The position numbers were made by a program, and so were the translations under genes. Shown piece after piece: positions 10,936 to 21,593 of a stretch of 64,000 nt of DNA. The notes beneath the pieces are model-generated. The model was not told the DNA's origin. It did not search any database and saw only the letters and a program-made list of their open reading frames with translations. Each line of letters opens with the position of its first letter. The first letter of the stretch is position 1. The stretch comes from Myxocyprinus asiaticus (taxonomy: Eukaryota; Chordata; Actinopteri; Cypriniformes; Catostomidae), in assembly GCF_019703515.2 (NCBI RefSeq), contig NC_059346.1:10944501-11008500 (forward strand). The letters run 5' to 3'.

Positions 10936-11643
10936 GTGTCAGAGGCTTCTGGGGCATATGGCATCCTCAGCTGTGGACACATCGTGCGGATGGGCCTGCA
11001 GCTGCGTTGGCACATCAACTGCCTCGAGTTGTTGGCAATTCTGCTCGCCCTGCGGAGGTTTCGGCTGTTGATCCAGGGCAAGCATGTGTTAGTTCAGACA
11101 GACAACACGGCAACGGTGGCATACATCAACCGTCAAGGCAGTTTACGCTCCCATTGTATGTCACAACTCGCCCGCCCTCTCCTCTTCTGGAGTCAGCAGC
11201 ACCTCAAGTCGCTGCGAGCCACTCACATCCCGGGTGACCTCAACACTGTAACGGACACTCTGTCACGACAGGTTACCCTCAGGGGAGAGTATGATTTGGA
11301 GTCGATTCGGGCAGGCACAGGTAGACCTGTTTGCTTCCCGAGAATCCTCCTACTGCCCGCTCTGGTAAGCCCTGACCGAGGCATCTCGCAGTATAGACGC
11401 GCTGGCACACAGCTGGCCCCTTGGACTATGCAAATATGCGTTTCGCCCAGTGAGCCTACTTGCACAGACCCTGTGCAAGGTCAGGGAGGACGAGGAGCAG
11501 GTCGTCCTGGTAGCACCCTACTGGCCCACCCAGATGTGGTTCTCGGACCTCACGCTCCTCGCGACAGCCCGGGAATTCCCCTAAGGAAGGACCTTCTTTC
11601 TCAGGGATGGGGCACCATCTGGCACCCACAACCAGACCTCTGA
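10936..11643 (+). pseudogene. DIRS copy B, RNase H and post-RNase H region
   Basis: RNase H-like domain that degrades RNA in the RNA:DNA hybrid. Visible are HINCLELLAILLALRRF (with the family's Glu) and VLVQTDNTATVAYINRQG (catalytic Asp), then HIPGDLNTVTDTLSRQ, where the C-terminal Asp region lies. The N-terminal part, where the first catalytic Asp is expected, is missing: sequence jumps from LLGHMAS to the GLQLRWHINC region, an apparent deletion. After about 11280 comes the family's conserved tail with DLF-like and LAQTLCKV sequences, partly frameshifted. The end overlaps the start of the recombinase frame. Confidence 0.8.
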
Positions 11644-12225
11644 AATCTCCATGTCTGGACCCTGGACGGGATGTGGAAGACTTAAGTGGCCTACCGCCCG
11701 CGGTGGTAGACACAATCACTCAGGCTAGGGCCCCCTCTATGAGGCGCCTGTATGCCTTGAAGTGCCGTCTGTTCGCTAAGTGGTGTTCTTCCCGACGCGA
11801 AGACCCCCGGAGATGCGCAGTCGGGTCGGTGCTTTCCTTCCTGCAGGAGAGGTTGGAAGGGCGGCTGCCCCCCTCCACGTTGAAGGTGTATGTAGCCGCT
11901 ATAGTGGCACACCACGACACAGTGGATGGTAAGTCCTTAGGGAAGCACGACCTGATCATCAGGTTCCTGAGAGGCACCGGGAGGTTGAATCCCTCCAGAC
12001 CTCACCTCATTCCCTCATGGGACCTCTCTGTAGTTCTTCAGGGTCTACGGGGAGCCCCCTTTGAGCCCCTGCAGTCAGCTGAGCTTAAGGCACTCTCTTT
12101 AAAGACTTCAAGCATTCTCTGTCAGTGAAACGTGCCTGGAGTCCGGTCTGGGCTACTCTCACGTGATCCTGAGACCCCGACTGGGCTATGTGCCCAAGGT
12201 TCCCACGACCCCATTTAGGGATCAG
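11607..12225 (+). pseudogene. DIRS copy B, tyrosine recombinase, N-terminal part
   Basis: Integrase of the tyrosine recombinase family. The frame 11607-12128 shows VVDTITQARAPSMRRLYALK, AVGSVLSFLQERLEGRLPPS, LKVYVAAIVAHHD and HDLIIRFLRGTGRLNPSRP, which form the SAM-like core-binding domain. It stops at 12126-12128; just after, another frame gives GYSHVILRPRLGYVPKVPTT, normally further along the same protein, so a short segment is missing. The catalytic C-terminal domain with the Arg, His and Tyr residues is absent: the sequence passes directly to the 3' untranslated part. Copy A keeps the opposite end. Confidence 0.8.
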
Positions 12226-12402
12226 GTGGTGAATCTCTATCTTTTGGGCAGTTAGCTTGTTCCCGAAAGGCCGTTCGACACTCAGCGTTGGGGGAGGTTA
12301 CGTGTCGGCCTGGTGCGCTGACTACGAGGCACACAGTGGTCTGCCCGTCACACACCGCCAGTTCACGTAACACAGTTCAGCTAGTTGTTGCGTTTCGTAT
12401 AC

Positions 12403-12513
12403 GGACCCCTAGTGTCACTACATCGATACAACGTCGAGTGAGTGACAGATAGGGAACGTCCTGGTTACTTTCGTAACCTCCGTTCCCTGATGGAGGGAAC
12501 GAGACGTTGTGTC
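12403..12513. repeat. DIRS copy B, internal complementary region
   Basis: Positions 12403-12458 are the reverse complement of the left extremity (7815-7870) and 12459-12513 the reverse complement of the right extremity (12725-12784). The two blocks meet at GGGAACGTCCTGG, which is exactly the joint that results if the two element ends are ligated across a single GTT. This is the hallmark circle-junction region of DIRS elements. Confidence 0.88.
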
Positions 12514-12582
12514 CCTCCTGCCACAACGCTGGACTACCCGCTGAAATGGCCAGGACCTTGTCTCGGCTCCTCAGCACAAAAC

Positions 12583-12734
12583 CTGAATGAGTGGTTGCAT
12601 ACCAGCTCCTTTTATATCCGTATGTTCGGGGGAGTGGTATGCACACTCACCAATTTTCATTGGCCTTTTTTCAAAGACCAGAGGTGTTTCGTGATCCCAA
12701 GAGTGACCCCTAGTGTCACTACATCGACACAACG
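12583..12734. repeat. DIRS copy B, 3' inverted terminal repeat
   Basis: Inverted partner of 7841-7972, with a TATA-like TTTTATA remnant (complement) near 12609. Confidence 0.85.
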
Positions 12735-12784
12735 TCTCGTTCCCTCCATCAGGGAATGGAGGTTACGAAAGTAACCAGGACGTT

Positions 12785-14184
12785 TTTAATTTACTGTGAT
12801 TGTGTGACATGTATATAGTTCTGTTTCTCTCCCTCTCCTCCCTGGGGTTCTTCAACAACACTTAACATTATAAAATAACTTTGATTTAGATTTTGATCTA
12901 CAACAAGTCAATATTTTAAGATAAAGCATTCTTAAGACCTGCCACACCTATATCTATAGTCACGAGCTGCTACTGCTTCAGCCAAAAAAAAAAAAAAAAA
13001 AACAACACTTAAAAAAAAAGTGTTCACATTTTACCTGTCCACTGTGTACCTGTTTTTGTCGACTTTGTTAAAGAGGCTCAGACCACTATTCATCATTATT
13101 TTTGGAATCCAATCAACTTGAATATTATATTATTGTAATATTATATTGATTATTATTAATAATATAATATAATAGTAATATATTTCTGTCCAAACTTGCA
13201 CGGACATTGCTATACAGTTCAGTTAAACCAATAAGTTAAAAACCGTCAAGCTTTTATTTTGGTGACATCTGCATGAAGAGTTTGTGTGTAGGTGGATTCA
13301 CATTCACAACAGCTTTATATGCACTTAATTTTAACATCTCTTCCTATGTCCACAAATACCCGGTGCCATGGGGTGTATTTTTTGTATTTGTATATTAACT
13401 TGTAGTGGCCTAATATATTTGGAACTATGCAAAAGTGAAATTAAAGTGAATCTGGAACACGAAAACTCGAACCGAACCGAACTCAGAACCGAACTCAGAT
13501 CACATCTGTTACTCTGAGCTCGAGATGGAGTTGTGGAGCACAGAACCGCTCTGAAAATACTGTAATAATGCACTAACACAATACAGACAGGACAGAGGAG
13601 CACCCTTTGTGTGTTTAATAATTGCACATGGTCGTATTGAGATTTAGATTTTTATTTTCTTCGATTAATTGTGCAGCCCTAATAGGCAGTTTTGTGCCCT
13701 ATGTTGGAGCATGGCATTTTATATACCTCCTATTTATTTGGTTTGTATTTATCAATTTTCCTATTGTAGGGCTGTGCTTAGCATTCACTAACATGTTCAA
13801 CTGTGATATGAATTGGTTTTGCCTCAGTGCAGTTGCATAATAAGAAAATTAGCAAATAATCGTAAAACCAGTAAACTGCTATTTTTTCTCAGACAGTAAT
13901 CTAACCATCAAAAACTCACACCGTGATATCCCTAAATGTATATAATATTATGCTGTAAAAAAAAAATTTAAGCATGGATTTCTGATAGTAACCACAATAA
14001 AGTGGCTAAATTTGAATCATGAGCTTATATACTGTAGGAACGGCATCATCTTTGTCCACCAACTATAAATTCTAATCAGTTTGTGTTTGTCATTAAGTAA
14101 ATGTAAAGAGAATGTCCTTATATCATTAAATTTGAATTAATATAAAGATGGTTTTAAAAAATATTCTATAAAATCCTCCTTAAT
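12785..14184. other. Intergenic, AT-rich, with a decayed transposon end
   Basis: No gene seen. Poly-A tracts lie near 12984-13001, and a TAATATTATA-rich imperfect palindrome at about 13115-13185. At 13658-13684 the sequence CGATTAATTGTGCAGCCCTA resembles the outer end of a hAT-type MITE family common in fish; I could not find its partner end. The frame at 13622-13840 is hydrophobic but has no family resemblance. Confidence 0.5.
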
Positions 14185-14325
14185 AGAGTTCCTGTAACTA
14201 GTAGAGCATGGACCTAGCAACGCTAAGGTCATGGGTCTGATTCCCAGATAATGCACATACCAATAAAATGTATACCGGTACCTTGAAAGCACTTTAAGGC
14301 TCTTTGGATAAAAGCAACTGCTAAT
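14185..14325 (+). mobile_element. tRNA-derived SINE
   Basis: Begins with an A-box-like AGTAGAGCATGG, then GGTCATGGGTCTGATTCCCA, a B-box with one change from the GGTTCGANTCC consensus. The tail section with CTTTAAGGCTCTTTGGATAA matches the conserved 3' part of fish V-type SINEs. Internal RNA polymerase III promoter, non-coding, mobilised by a partner LINE. Confidence 0.75.
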
Positions 14326-14521
14326 TGAATAATATGCTGATGATGATGTTTGTAGTGCAGTCCTAGAATATGTTTTCACATAATTTCTATACTATGTAAT
14401 AATCATCAGCTTACATAATATTCTTTGTATGCTTTTAAATGTTTTTAAAATGTACACATTTTAGTATAATAATTCAATATTTTGTATGGAATCATCATAC
14501 TGCATTTTTTAAGCTAGTTAC

Positions 14522-15050
14522 ATACACTCAGTTAGCACTTTATTAGGAACACTATGGTCCTAATAAATTGCCTGACGCGGTCTTCTGCTGTCGTAGCCCA
14601 TCTGCATTCTGAGATGCTGTTCTGCTCACTACAATTGTACAGAGCGGTTATCTGAGTTACCATAGTCTTTCTGTCAGCTCGAACCAGTCTGGCCATTCTC
14701 CGTTGACCTCTCTCATCAACAAGGCGTTTCCATCCGCAGAACTGCCGATCACTGAATTAAACTGGATGTTTTTTTTTATTTTTGTATAAAAATAAACTCT
14801 AGAAGTAAACTCTAGAGACTGTTGTGTGTGAAAATCCAAGGAGATCAGCAGTTACAGAAATACTCAAACCAGCCTGCCTGGCACCAACAATCATGCCACG
14901 GTCGAAATCACTGAGGTGAACTTTAACTGAAGCTCCTGACCCGTATTTGCAGGATTTTATGCATTACACAGCTGCCACACAATTGGCTGATTCACATGAA
15001 TAAGTAGGTGCTCTTTTAGGTGTTCCTAATAAAGTGCTCAGTGAGTGTAT
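14522..15050. mobile_element. Non-autonomous DNA transposon with about 29-bp TIRs
   Basis: The left end, ATACACTCAGTTAGCACTTT followed by ATTAGGAACAC, is the inverted copy (few mismatches) of the right end, which ends at CAGTGAGTGTAT. The interior is non-coding and resembles a repeat widespread in fish genomes. Flanks read GTTAC and GTTAT, a possible short target duplication. Superfamily not assigned. Confidence 0.75.
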
Positions 15051-15294
15051 GTTATTAATTTATATGTTAATATTTATAAATTACATGGTATCCTTTATCA
15101 ATCTTCAATAGAGCAGGTTGCATAACTGCAATAGCAACAGTTCTTAAGCAAAACATTACAAACAATACAAAATTCATTTTCGGAGACATTTTGTACTTAA
15201 ACTGTTGACGCATGTGCTTTCTCTCAGAAATAGTTACTTAACCCCTGACATTAAACCACACTGAGAGTTTGGGTTGGATATTAATAGACATAGT
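15051..15294. other. Spacer, no feature recognised
   Basis: AT-rich DNA between the DNA transposon and the solo LTR; nothing supportable. Confidence 0.4.
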
Positions 15295-15298
15295 GCTG

Positions 15299-15719
15299 TT
15301 GTCACGGATCCTTCTGACCCACCTACCAATTTCACTCAACCCTCTCACTCTCCTGAATACTGATCACCCACACCTGCCTCCAATCATTGCATCAATCAAC
15401 CCCTCCATATAAACCTCACTCCCCTTCCATTCTGTGTCTGGTCTCAACTTTGTGTACAGACTCACTTACCTGTATCTTCAGCGTTAATGAGTCCTCTCCA
15501 GCGACTCCAGTGTCCATCTCCTCAACGCAAGCTTTGTTGTTACAAACCCTCCATCTCAAGGAAAGTCATCATCTCTATCAGCATTAGTCTTCATCACGTA
15601 AACTATCACCATTGCAACCCAGTACTGTCATGTCATCACTTACCTGCTGTCTTTGTTTATGTGTCAATAAATACCTGCTTGGGTTCAAACATCATCCTCG
15701 AGTCTGAGTATACGTTACA
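15299..15719 (+). mobile_element. Solo LTR of a Ty3/gypsy-like retrotransposon
   Basis: A 421-bp block starting TTGTCACGGATCC and ending TACGTTACA, flanked on both sides by GCTG (15295-15298 and 15720-15723), which fits a 4-bp target duplication. It has the CATATAAACCTC TATA-like region near 15405 and an AATAAA at about 15666, consistent with LTR U3-R-U5 order. No internal sequence follows, so it is a solo LTR left by recombination. If the LTR began at TGTCACGG instead, the duplication would be weaker. Confidence 0.65.
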
Positions 15720-15723
15720 GCTG

Positions 15724-17194
15724 AATTTTATTATTTTTCTGGCAAGCTGCAGGCCTGGTTGAGTTGTCTCCTGGAGCATTATTCAGGAAGGGGAATATAA
15801 CTTCATACTGTGGTATTGATTTATTTTTATCTTTGCCAGCTCTGTTGTCAGTGTCCTTCTCCAACATGACCCCTGGAGAAAAGAGCAGTCTGTTGTGGTT
15901 TATTCCTTTTAATACCATTAAACGTAATTCATCATAAATACTGTTGTAATCAAATTGTAGGGATTGTCTGTAAAGATTAAGCAATTTTTTTTTGCAGATA
16001 TTTTGGTGGTCAAGGTTTGGTTGGTTGGCTTTCGCAGTTAGCTGCTGTGCTTGTAGATGTCATATTACACCATTATGCAAACAAAAAGTATGTTAATCAA
16101 TGGCTATTCAAAAGTACTATTGGTGAGTATTCTGACTAAATTATTTGCAAGCATATTTTATAGTAGAAGTTTCCCCAGTCTCTGATTTGGGGGGAGGGTG
16201 CAGTTAGTTAAAAAATTAATTCAATCTGACTAATAAAAAAGACACCAAAAGAGACATTTATTATCACATTTGTAATGTATGCTAACACAAATGCACACTC
16301 ACATTTTCAAATGCTCCTTTTCTAATAACTCTGAAGGAAAATTGAAGGAATACCCATCGATTAAGAAACAAGCTAGCTAACATCACATTAACATACTATG
16401 AAATCATTTTATTATTTAATTTACAGGTAATTACATTATTTCAGCTTATATCAGATTCGGTTTCATGCTCCATAATGCAGCAAATAACTGCTGAAGTCAC
16501 TCTTTCCTGGAACTTCCAAGAAAGAGAGAGACAAATCATTTATTGCATTTATGGGTTTAGGATAAAGAATTTGTCTTTACACAGAAGACTTAAAAGAAAG
16601 AAAACAAATTAAGTTGCTGCACAATTATTGAAAAGACTTCTCACCTTATATGACCTCCTAACCAGTTTTGACTGTGCGAAGATGCTCCCGGTAACAGAAC
16701 TGTTAATTAAGATGCACAGATAAGTGTGCTGTCCTTATTGTGAAGTTCTAGCACCAGGAATTTGGTTGTAATTTGTTATCCACAGATCTTTGCACATGCT
16801 TACTGCTCATTAAGCAGCCAAGCACCGAAAGTGCATGGCACCTATAGTTTTTGTTAGCGCATTTTTCCTCTGCTATTGTTATGGCAGCCCATAGAACAGT
16901 TTGGAGGAAAGCTGTGCTATTTGGCACACTGATTGGGAGAAGTATAAAAGTCCCTTGACCCATTTGGGGATCTTCCAGTCAAATCCTCTAGTGTCACCAT
17001 TAGCTCAAATTTGGACTATTTTGCGGCTTATAACATTTAAACTCTTTGGTCCAGAAATACAATTCTTTCTTATACTTTCCTTCCTTATCTTGTGTTTTCT
17101 GCCTTCTTAAAATCGTAAAACAATATTAAATATTTATTCACTACAACAAATCTTTTCCAATTTTCAACAATAGTTTTTTCAGGCCAAAGTTTCT
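15724..17194. other. Intergenic, no feature recognised
   Basis: AT-rich sequence. Several short open frames (for example 16748-16963 and 16901-17110) overlap on opposite strands and show no domain. Confidence 0.45.
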
Positions 17195-18085
17195 TCAGCG
17201 ATACCACTTATTTTTTTCCGATCCAATATCAATTACTATCAAGGCCAATATCAGCAATATCGAAACCAATACTGATACCTCTATTGAATTCTTTTTTTTA
17301 TTTATAATTTATTTCTTATGACACAATGGGTAAATTTAGCTATTTAACTTTATATTTAAAAGCCATATTTTTTTTTTATTTAAAGTGCTGAACTGAAAAT
17401 GATCAGTCATCTATATTTACAGCAGAATATTTTAAACCTTTTAACAGATTAAATTCTTTACAAACGAGCACTGTGACTGAGCACTGTCTATCTTTCAGCA
17501 TTTCTGTTTGTTAAAGCTGAAGTATGTAACATTTTCGGTGTTAAAATACATTCTTCTATCCCAGCTTAATATGCAGAGACAACTATAAGTAAGCCATTCA
17601 TAAGTTAATTTTCAGGAAAACTGCAAACACCGTATCTCTGTGGCACTATAAAAAGTTTGTTTTGAGTGACTTGCATAGACCTGCCCCAAAAACATTATTC
17701 GACCAATGACGTGAGTTGGGAGGCGTATTCAGCGTATTAATCTGACTGTTTGAATAACTGCAGATGAGGGGCGTATTCAGAAAGCTGTTTTGAAACATTG
17801 TTTAGTTTTGCAATTCCGTTCGGTGCTACTAGTGTCGGAGAAATTACATACTTTAGCTTTATGATGAGCAGAAAAAGAAATAGATCCAATAATATGCAAC
17901 GGTTTGCTTTTTATATGGTTCATTTTTGTCACTTTAAGTCTTATGAAACACAATAATTTTCATGGTAAATAAATAATAAAATCACTAGTTTAGTAAAACT
18001 TTTAGTATCAATATCTATATCGATATCCGATCTTTACAGCATCGGTATCGAAAGTGGCAATCTTTTTGGATCAGTATGCTCATAC
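17195..18085. repeat. Dispersed repeat block, paralogous to 20880-21320
   Basis: Positions from about 17640 to 18085 align with 20880-21320 for more than 400 bases: shared blocks include ACCTGCCCCAAA, ACATTATTCGACCAATG, GCTTTATGATGAGCAGAAAA and AACACAATAATTTTCATGGT. The part 17195-17640, with GATCCAATATC and CCAATACTGATACC motifs, lies only here, and GGTATCGAAAGTGGCAAT near 18045 looks like its counterpart in inverse sense. Probably a decayed DNA transposon; family not assigned. A third weaker relative is at 33370-33600. Confidence 0.65.
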
Positions 18086-18089
18086 TTAA

Positions 18090-19492
18090 CTTTTGTTTTT
18101 CTGTTGCTAAATTATATACTGTAGCGATTTTCATGAAGTCAACAAACAACAGAAGTCAGCACATTATCTCAGCAATTCTTTGTACGATTTGAATCAAAAC
18201 TTAGTAGGCATCATTGGAAAAAGTTTTTCACATCGATTGCTTGTATTCAAAACCATTTGACTGTAGCAGCAACAGAATTTTCTAAGCAATGACATGGTGT
18301 ACTGACTCTAAGCATACTAACGGGCATGGTTGTGTGGTACAATACAGTAATTTCTGCTTGCAGCATTATTTTATTACTGTTTTCAGAGGTCCCATTTCTA
18401 AGTGTATGATTAATAAAAAAGACAATTCCCAAGTAGTGGAGGTGGGTTTTTGCGTTGACTCCTTAATGATTTGTGGCCTGAGATCATCATCAGTTATTTA
18501 TCAGAGCCACCACAAGCAGTATAAAATATTTTATACCAGGACTTATCCACTTGTCTGACAACCCATTATTATAAATTTAATAATTACGTGAGAAAAATTC
18601 AAATGGATTTTGAATATTTGTGAAGTTGCTTTTTAATCCACACCCTGTTTAGATAGCAAAAACAAAGGCCTTTGTGTTGATTCCTTTATTCTTATTAAAC
18701 ATTGTGCTTTTGTATTGTTTTTGTAGTAAAGCAAAAGTCTTGAAATAATGAAGACAGTGATCGAAAACACAACGGGCCCTCTGTATCGCTTTCCTTTTTT
18801 AATTAAGAAAAATTGGTGTAATGAAAACAGAAATTGTTCTCTTGATTTGTTGCTTTGAGTCACTTTTTCACAAAGACAAACAGAAGTGCAGTTTCTTTTA
18901 TGCAACAAGCACAAGACGGTGAGGTTAATCTTCCAGAGATGGCCAGAGTAGTGCAAATGTCAGTGAGGCAGTGAGGCAGCGGAGAAAGAGTAAAATAAAG
19001 AGAAAGTTGGAAAGGGGGTGAGGGAATAAGTAGAAATTAAAGGGAGAGAGCCAGAACATACAGGTCAATATTTATTGAGTGAACTGTGCTTGCACCCTAG
19101 GAGTCCTGTGTCAGACCTACTACTTTAATTGGGCATGGATGGTCACTTACCTGGGCAAGATACATCTCCCTTATTTAATCGCCACTCACTTTAATAGAAT
19201 CAGCCTAGTACTCTGTTAGGATCGTTGCCTTTGTGTTTGGAAGAATAACAAATCCTCCATCTAAGCCCTTGAATTCACTTCAATTCAATGAAGTGGGTGT
19301 GGATCTACAGCTAGGTATAAGAGCAGGCTGAGGAGTATTTACTGTTTGTTTGTAAATGGTTATGTTGAGTAGAATGGATAAATGTCATATTGTACAGCGT
19401 TGAGTGATACTCTTTTGCTGAACTACAGCAGGCTTTATGTGTTATTGTGTTTACAGTAAAATGGCAGCTAGTGCTTATTCATGTTCTGGTTT
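18090..19492. other. Intergenic, no feature recognised
   Basis: AT-rich DNA. The open frames at 18247-18558 and 18633-18956 have no recognisable domain and no codon support. A purine-rich stretch occurs at about 18965-19050. Confidence 0.45.
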
Positions 19493-20099
19493 AAGGTGCA
19501 GAAAGCCACATATAAGGATGCAAAATACACTGTATTATATTTATACTATAATATTCTGCAGTCTTAGAAAGAAAGTTGAAAAGACACATTTATAATGTAT
19601 TTATTTTTTGTGCATTTGGGACAATACCCCCGTAGCAACCTGGAGTTAAGTGCCTTGCTCAAGGACACTATGCTGGTGGCTGTGGGGATCGAACCAACAA
19701 CCTTCTGCTTACCGGTTTTGTGCTGTAGCCCACTACATCACCACCGCTCACTAATTTAGAGTAATATTTATAATATTTAAAGAAAAATAATTCGTATGAA
19801 TTATAACCAAATCATTTAATTATAAAAAAATAAATGTGTGCGGAGAGAACAACATATTGTACAAAGAGCGTATGGTCGGTAAATTCAGAACTTACGTCAG
19901 TATTGTATTGGCGATGGATGACATAAGAATGAATGTGGAGAAACAAAGTGCTCTATGACCCTTCACTTACTTTTTATAAGGATTAACAACCCGATCTCAT
20001 GAGAAATAGTAGAAATAGAGATGGCGAATTCGTACCAATTTGTACCAATTTGTACTCATTCGTATGAAAATAGTAAAAGTTATACACTAGGTATGTAAC
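19493..20099 (+). repeat. Duplicated block, copy 1 (pair with 24632-25194)
   Basis: Aligns along its whole length with 24632-25194 in the same orientation, with scattered substitutions and one 41-base length difference near 19932-19972, present here and absent there. It contains a SINE (19620-19752), the left end of a MITE (from CAACCCGATCTCATGAG at about 19987) and, at 20088-20099, the first 12 bases of a hAT-like element. An LTR element then interrupts it. Confidence 0.8.
19620..19752 (-). mobile_element. tRNA-derived SINE
   Basis: Read on the minus strand: A-box-like GTGATGTAGTGGGCTA, then a B-box GGTTCGATCCCCACAGCC, then TTGAGCAAGGCACTTAACTC. This is the common fish V-type tRNA SINE head and middle. 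The B-box is intact here; the paralogue at 24755-24893 has it degraded. Confidence 0.8.
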
Positions 20100-20660
20100 T
20101 GTTACACCGGCAGCACCTGCTATCTCTCCTGAATGCCGCCAGAGGTCGCCATCTCCAGAGTACTAACCCTTCCTTCACAAACTACATTTCCCATAACCCT
20201 CCGCTCAGACTGATTACTCACCCACCTGTTTCACATTATCTCTGTCTATTTAAGTTCACTCTTTATCCTTTTGCACGCTAGCAGCGCACACTGTGTGGGT
20301 AGATGACACTTTGAAACTGTTGTTTCGTCAGGGGTTAAATTCTGATCTTCAAGCTGAACTAGCATATCATGATGAAGGGAGATCGCTTGATGAATTCATC
20401 AAATTAGCCATTCGCCTGGATAACCTGATCAAAGCCCATTGTCAAGTCAGCCCTCTACAGACACTTCACTCTGACATCGCTACAACCAGTTATCACGAGC
20501 CCATGCAAGTGGGTCTTTCTTCTCTCTCCTCTGAAGAATGAAGACACCGTCTCCGGGAGAGATTATGTATCTACTGTGGACAGTCGGGAGATTTACTGGC
20601 TGCCTGCTCTACTTGTCCACCAAATAGAGTAATTAAACCACCAAATAGGGTAATTAAACA
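20100..20660 (+). mobile_element. Ty3/gypsy retrotransposon remnant (LTR end plus gag)
   Basis: TGTTACACCGGCAGCACC at 20100 looks like an LTR start; it interrupts the preceding duplicated block. The next 190 bases are LTR/leader-like, then a gag fragment follows. No pol and no second LTR are seen. The end is unclear, near two 21-bp tandem copies of CCACCAAATAGRGTAATTAAA at 20617-20658. Confidence 0.65.
20293..20625 (+). pseudogene. Gypsy-type gag fragment
   Basis: The frame 20293-20541 encodes part of a retrotransposon gag of the Sushi-ichi/Ty3-gypsy type: FRQGLNSDLQAELAYHDEGR, SLDEFIKLAIRLDNLI and EPMQVGL, which match the conserved end of the capsid-like domain. A stop follows EE; reading on in register gives RLCIYCGQSGDLLAAC, a CCHC zinc knuckle whose His position is Asp. 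The N-terminus of gag and all of pol are missing. The fragment starts without an ATG, as it is internal. It is a decayed copy; a domesticated gag gene is unlikely given the stop and the broken knuckle. Confidence 0.8.
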
Positions 20661-20749
20661 ATGGCTTCTGTAACATAAAACATGATACTTTATCCACGTC
20701 GACAGGAAAAAAATAAAATAAAGTCAAAATATTTAAAGCTGCACTGAGA

Positions 20750-21475
20750 CCTTTTGTAAAGCACCAAATAGGTCTCATGTCAAGTTATTATTATTTATTA
20801 GTTAAAAGTTAAACACCTAAAAATAATTAGTAAGAACTGGACAAAATAATACAACAAATAGAAATACTATCGTTTTCGTTATACTTTTTTGATGTTTGTT
20901 TTGAGCAAACCGCTTTGACCTGCCCCAAATACATTATTCGACCAATGGCATGAGTTGGGGGCGGAACTATCTGTCTGTATGAACAACTGCATTGTTCAGA
21001 AAGCTGTTTTGAAAACATTGTTTATTTTTGCAATTCGTTCGGTGGCACTAGTTTAGGAGAAATTACATCAGCTTTATGATGAGCAGAAAAAGAATTAGAT
21101 CCAATCATATGCAACTGTTTGCTTTTTATATAGCTAATTTTTGTCACTTTAAATCTTATGAAACACAATAATTTTCATGGTAAATAAATAATAAAATCAC
21201 TAGTTTAGTAAAACCTTTAGTATCGATATCTTTATCAATATCCGAACTTTACAACATAAGTATCGAAAGTGTCAATTGTTTTGGATCAATACACTCATAC
21301 TCAACTTTTGTTTTTCCTTTTGAAAAGTACTTGTAAAGCACCAAATATGTCTTATGTCAAGTTATTATTATTTATTAGTTAAATAACACCTAAAAATAAT
21401 TAGTAAGAAGAACTGGACAAAATAATACAACAAATACAAATACAAAAGTTTTTGTTATACGTTTTTGATGTTTTT
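20750..21475 (+). repeat. Repeat block with flanking direct repeats
   Basis: Two direct copies of about 140 bases, 20750-20900 and 21330-21475 (sharing TGTAAAGCACCAAATA and ACCTAAAAATAATTAGTAAG), flank a segment, 20880-21320, which is paralogous to 17640-18085. The offset between the direct copies is about 575 bases. Confidence 0.7.
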
Positions 21476-21545
21476 GATATCTGACCTGTTACTCTGAATT
21501 TGTGTACTTGAACAAGATTGATTATTGTTTTAGTTAATATTCAGT

Positions 21546-21577
21546 AAACACACCCACACACACACACACACACAGAG
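21546..21577. repeat. CA-rich microsatellite
   Basis: ACACACAC run just upstream of the Tc1-like transposon. Confidence 0.7.
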
Positions 21578-21593
21578 GCCTATACAGTATATA

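Larger units (their letters stand above)
7815..12784 (+). mobile_element. DIRS-like tyrosine-recombinase retrotransposon, copy B (defective)
   Basis: Plus-strand element of about 4.97 kb, bounded by GTT at 7815-7817 and GTT at 12782-12784, without a longer target duplication. Order: 5' inverted repeat with TATA box, gag-like ORF1, linker, reverse transcriptase, RNase H, post-RNase H region, tyrosine recombinase N-terminal part, internal complementary region, 3' inverted repeat. This is DIRS architecture; the shared triplet at both junctions fits recombinase-mediated insertion of a circle. Several frameshifts, an RT active-site change and deletions in RNase H and the recombinase make it non-autonomous. 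Confidence 0.9.
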
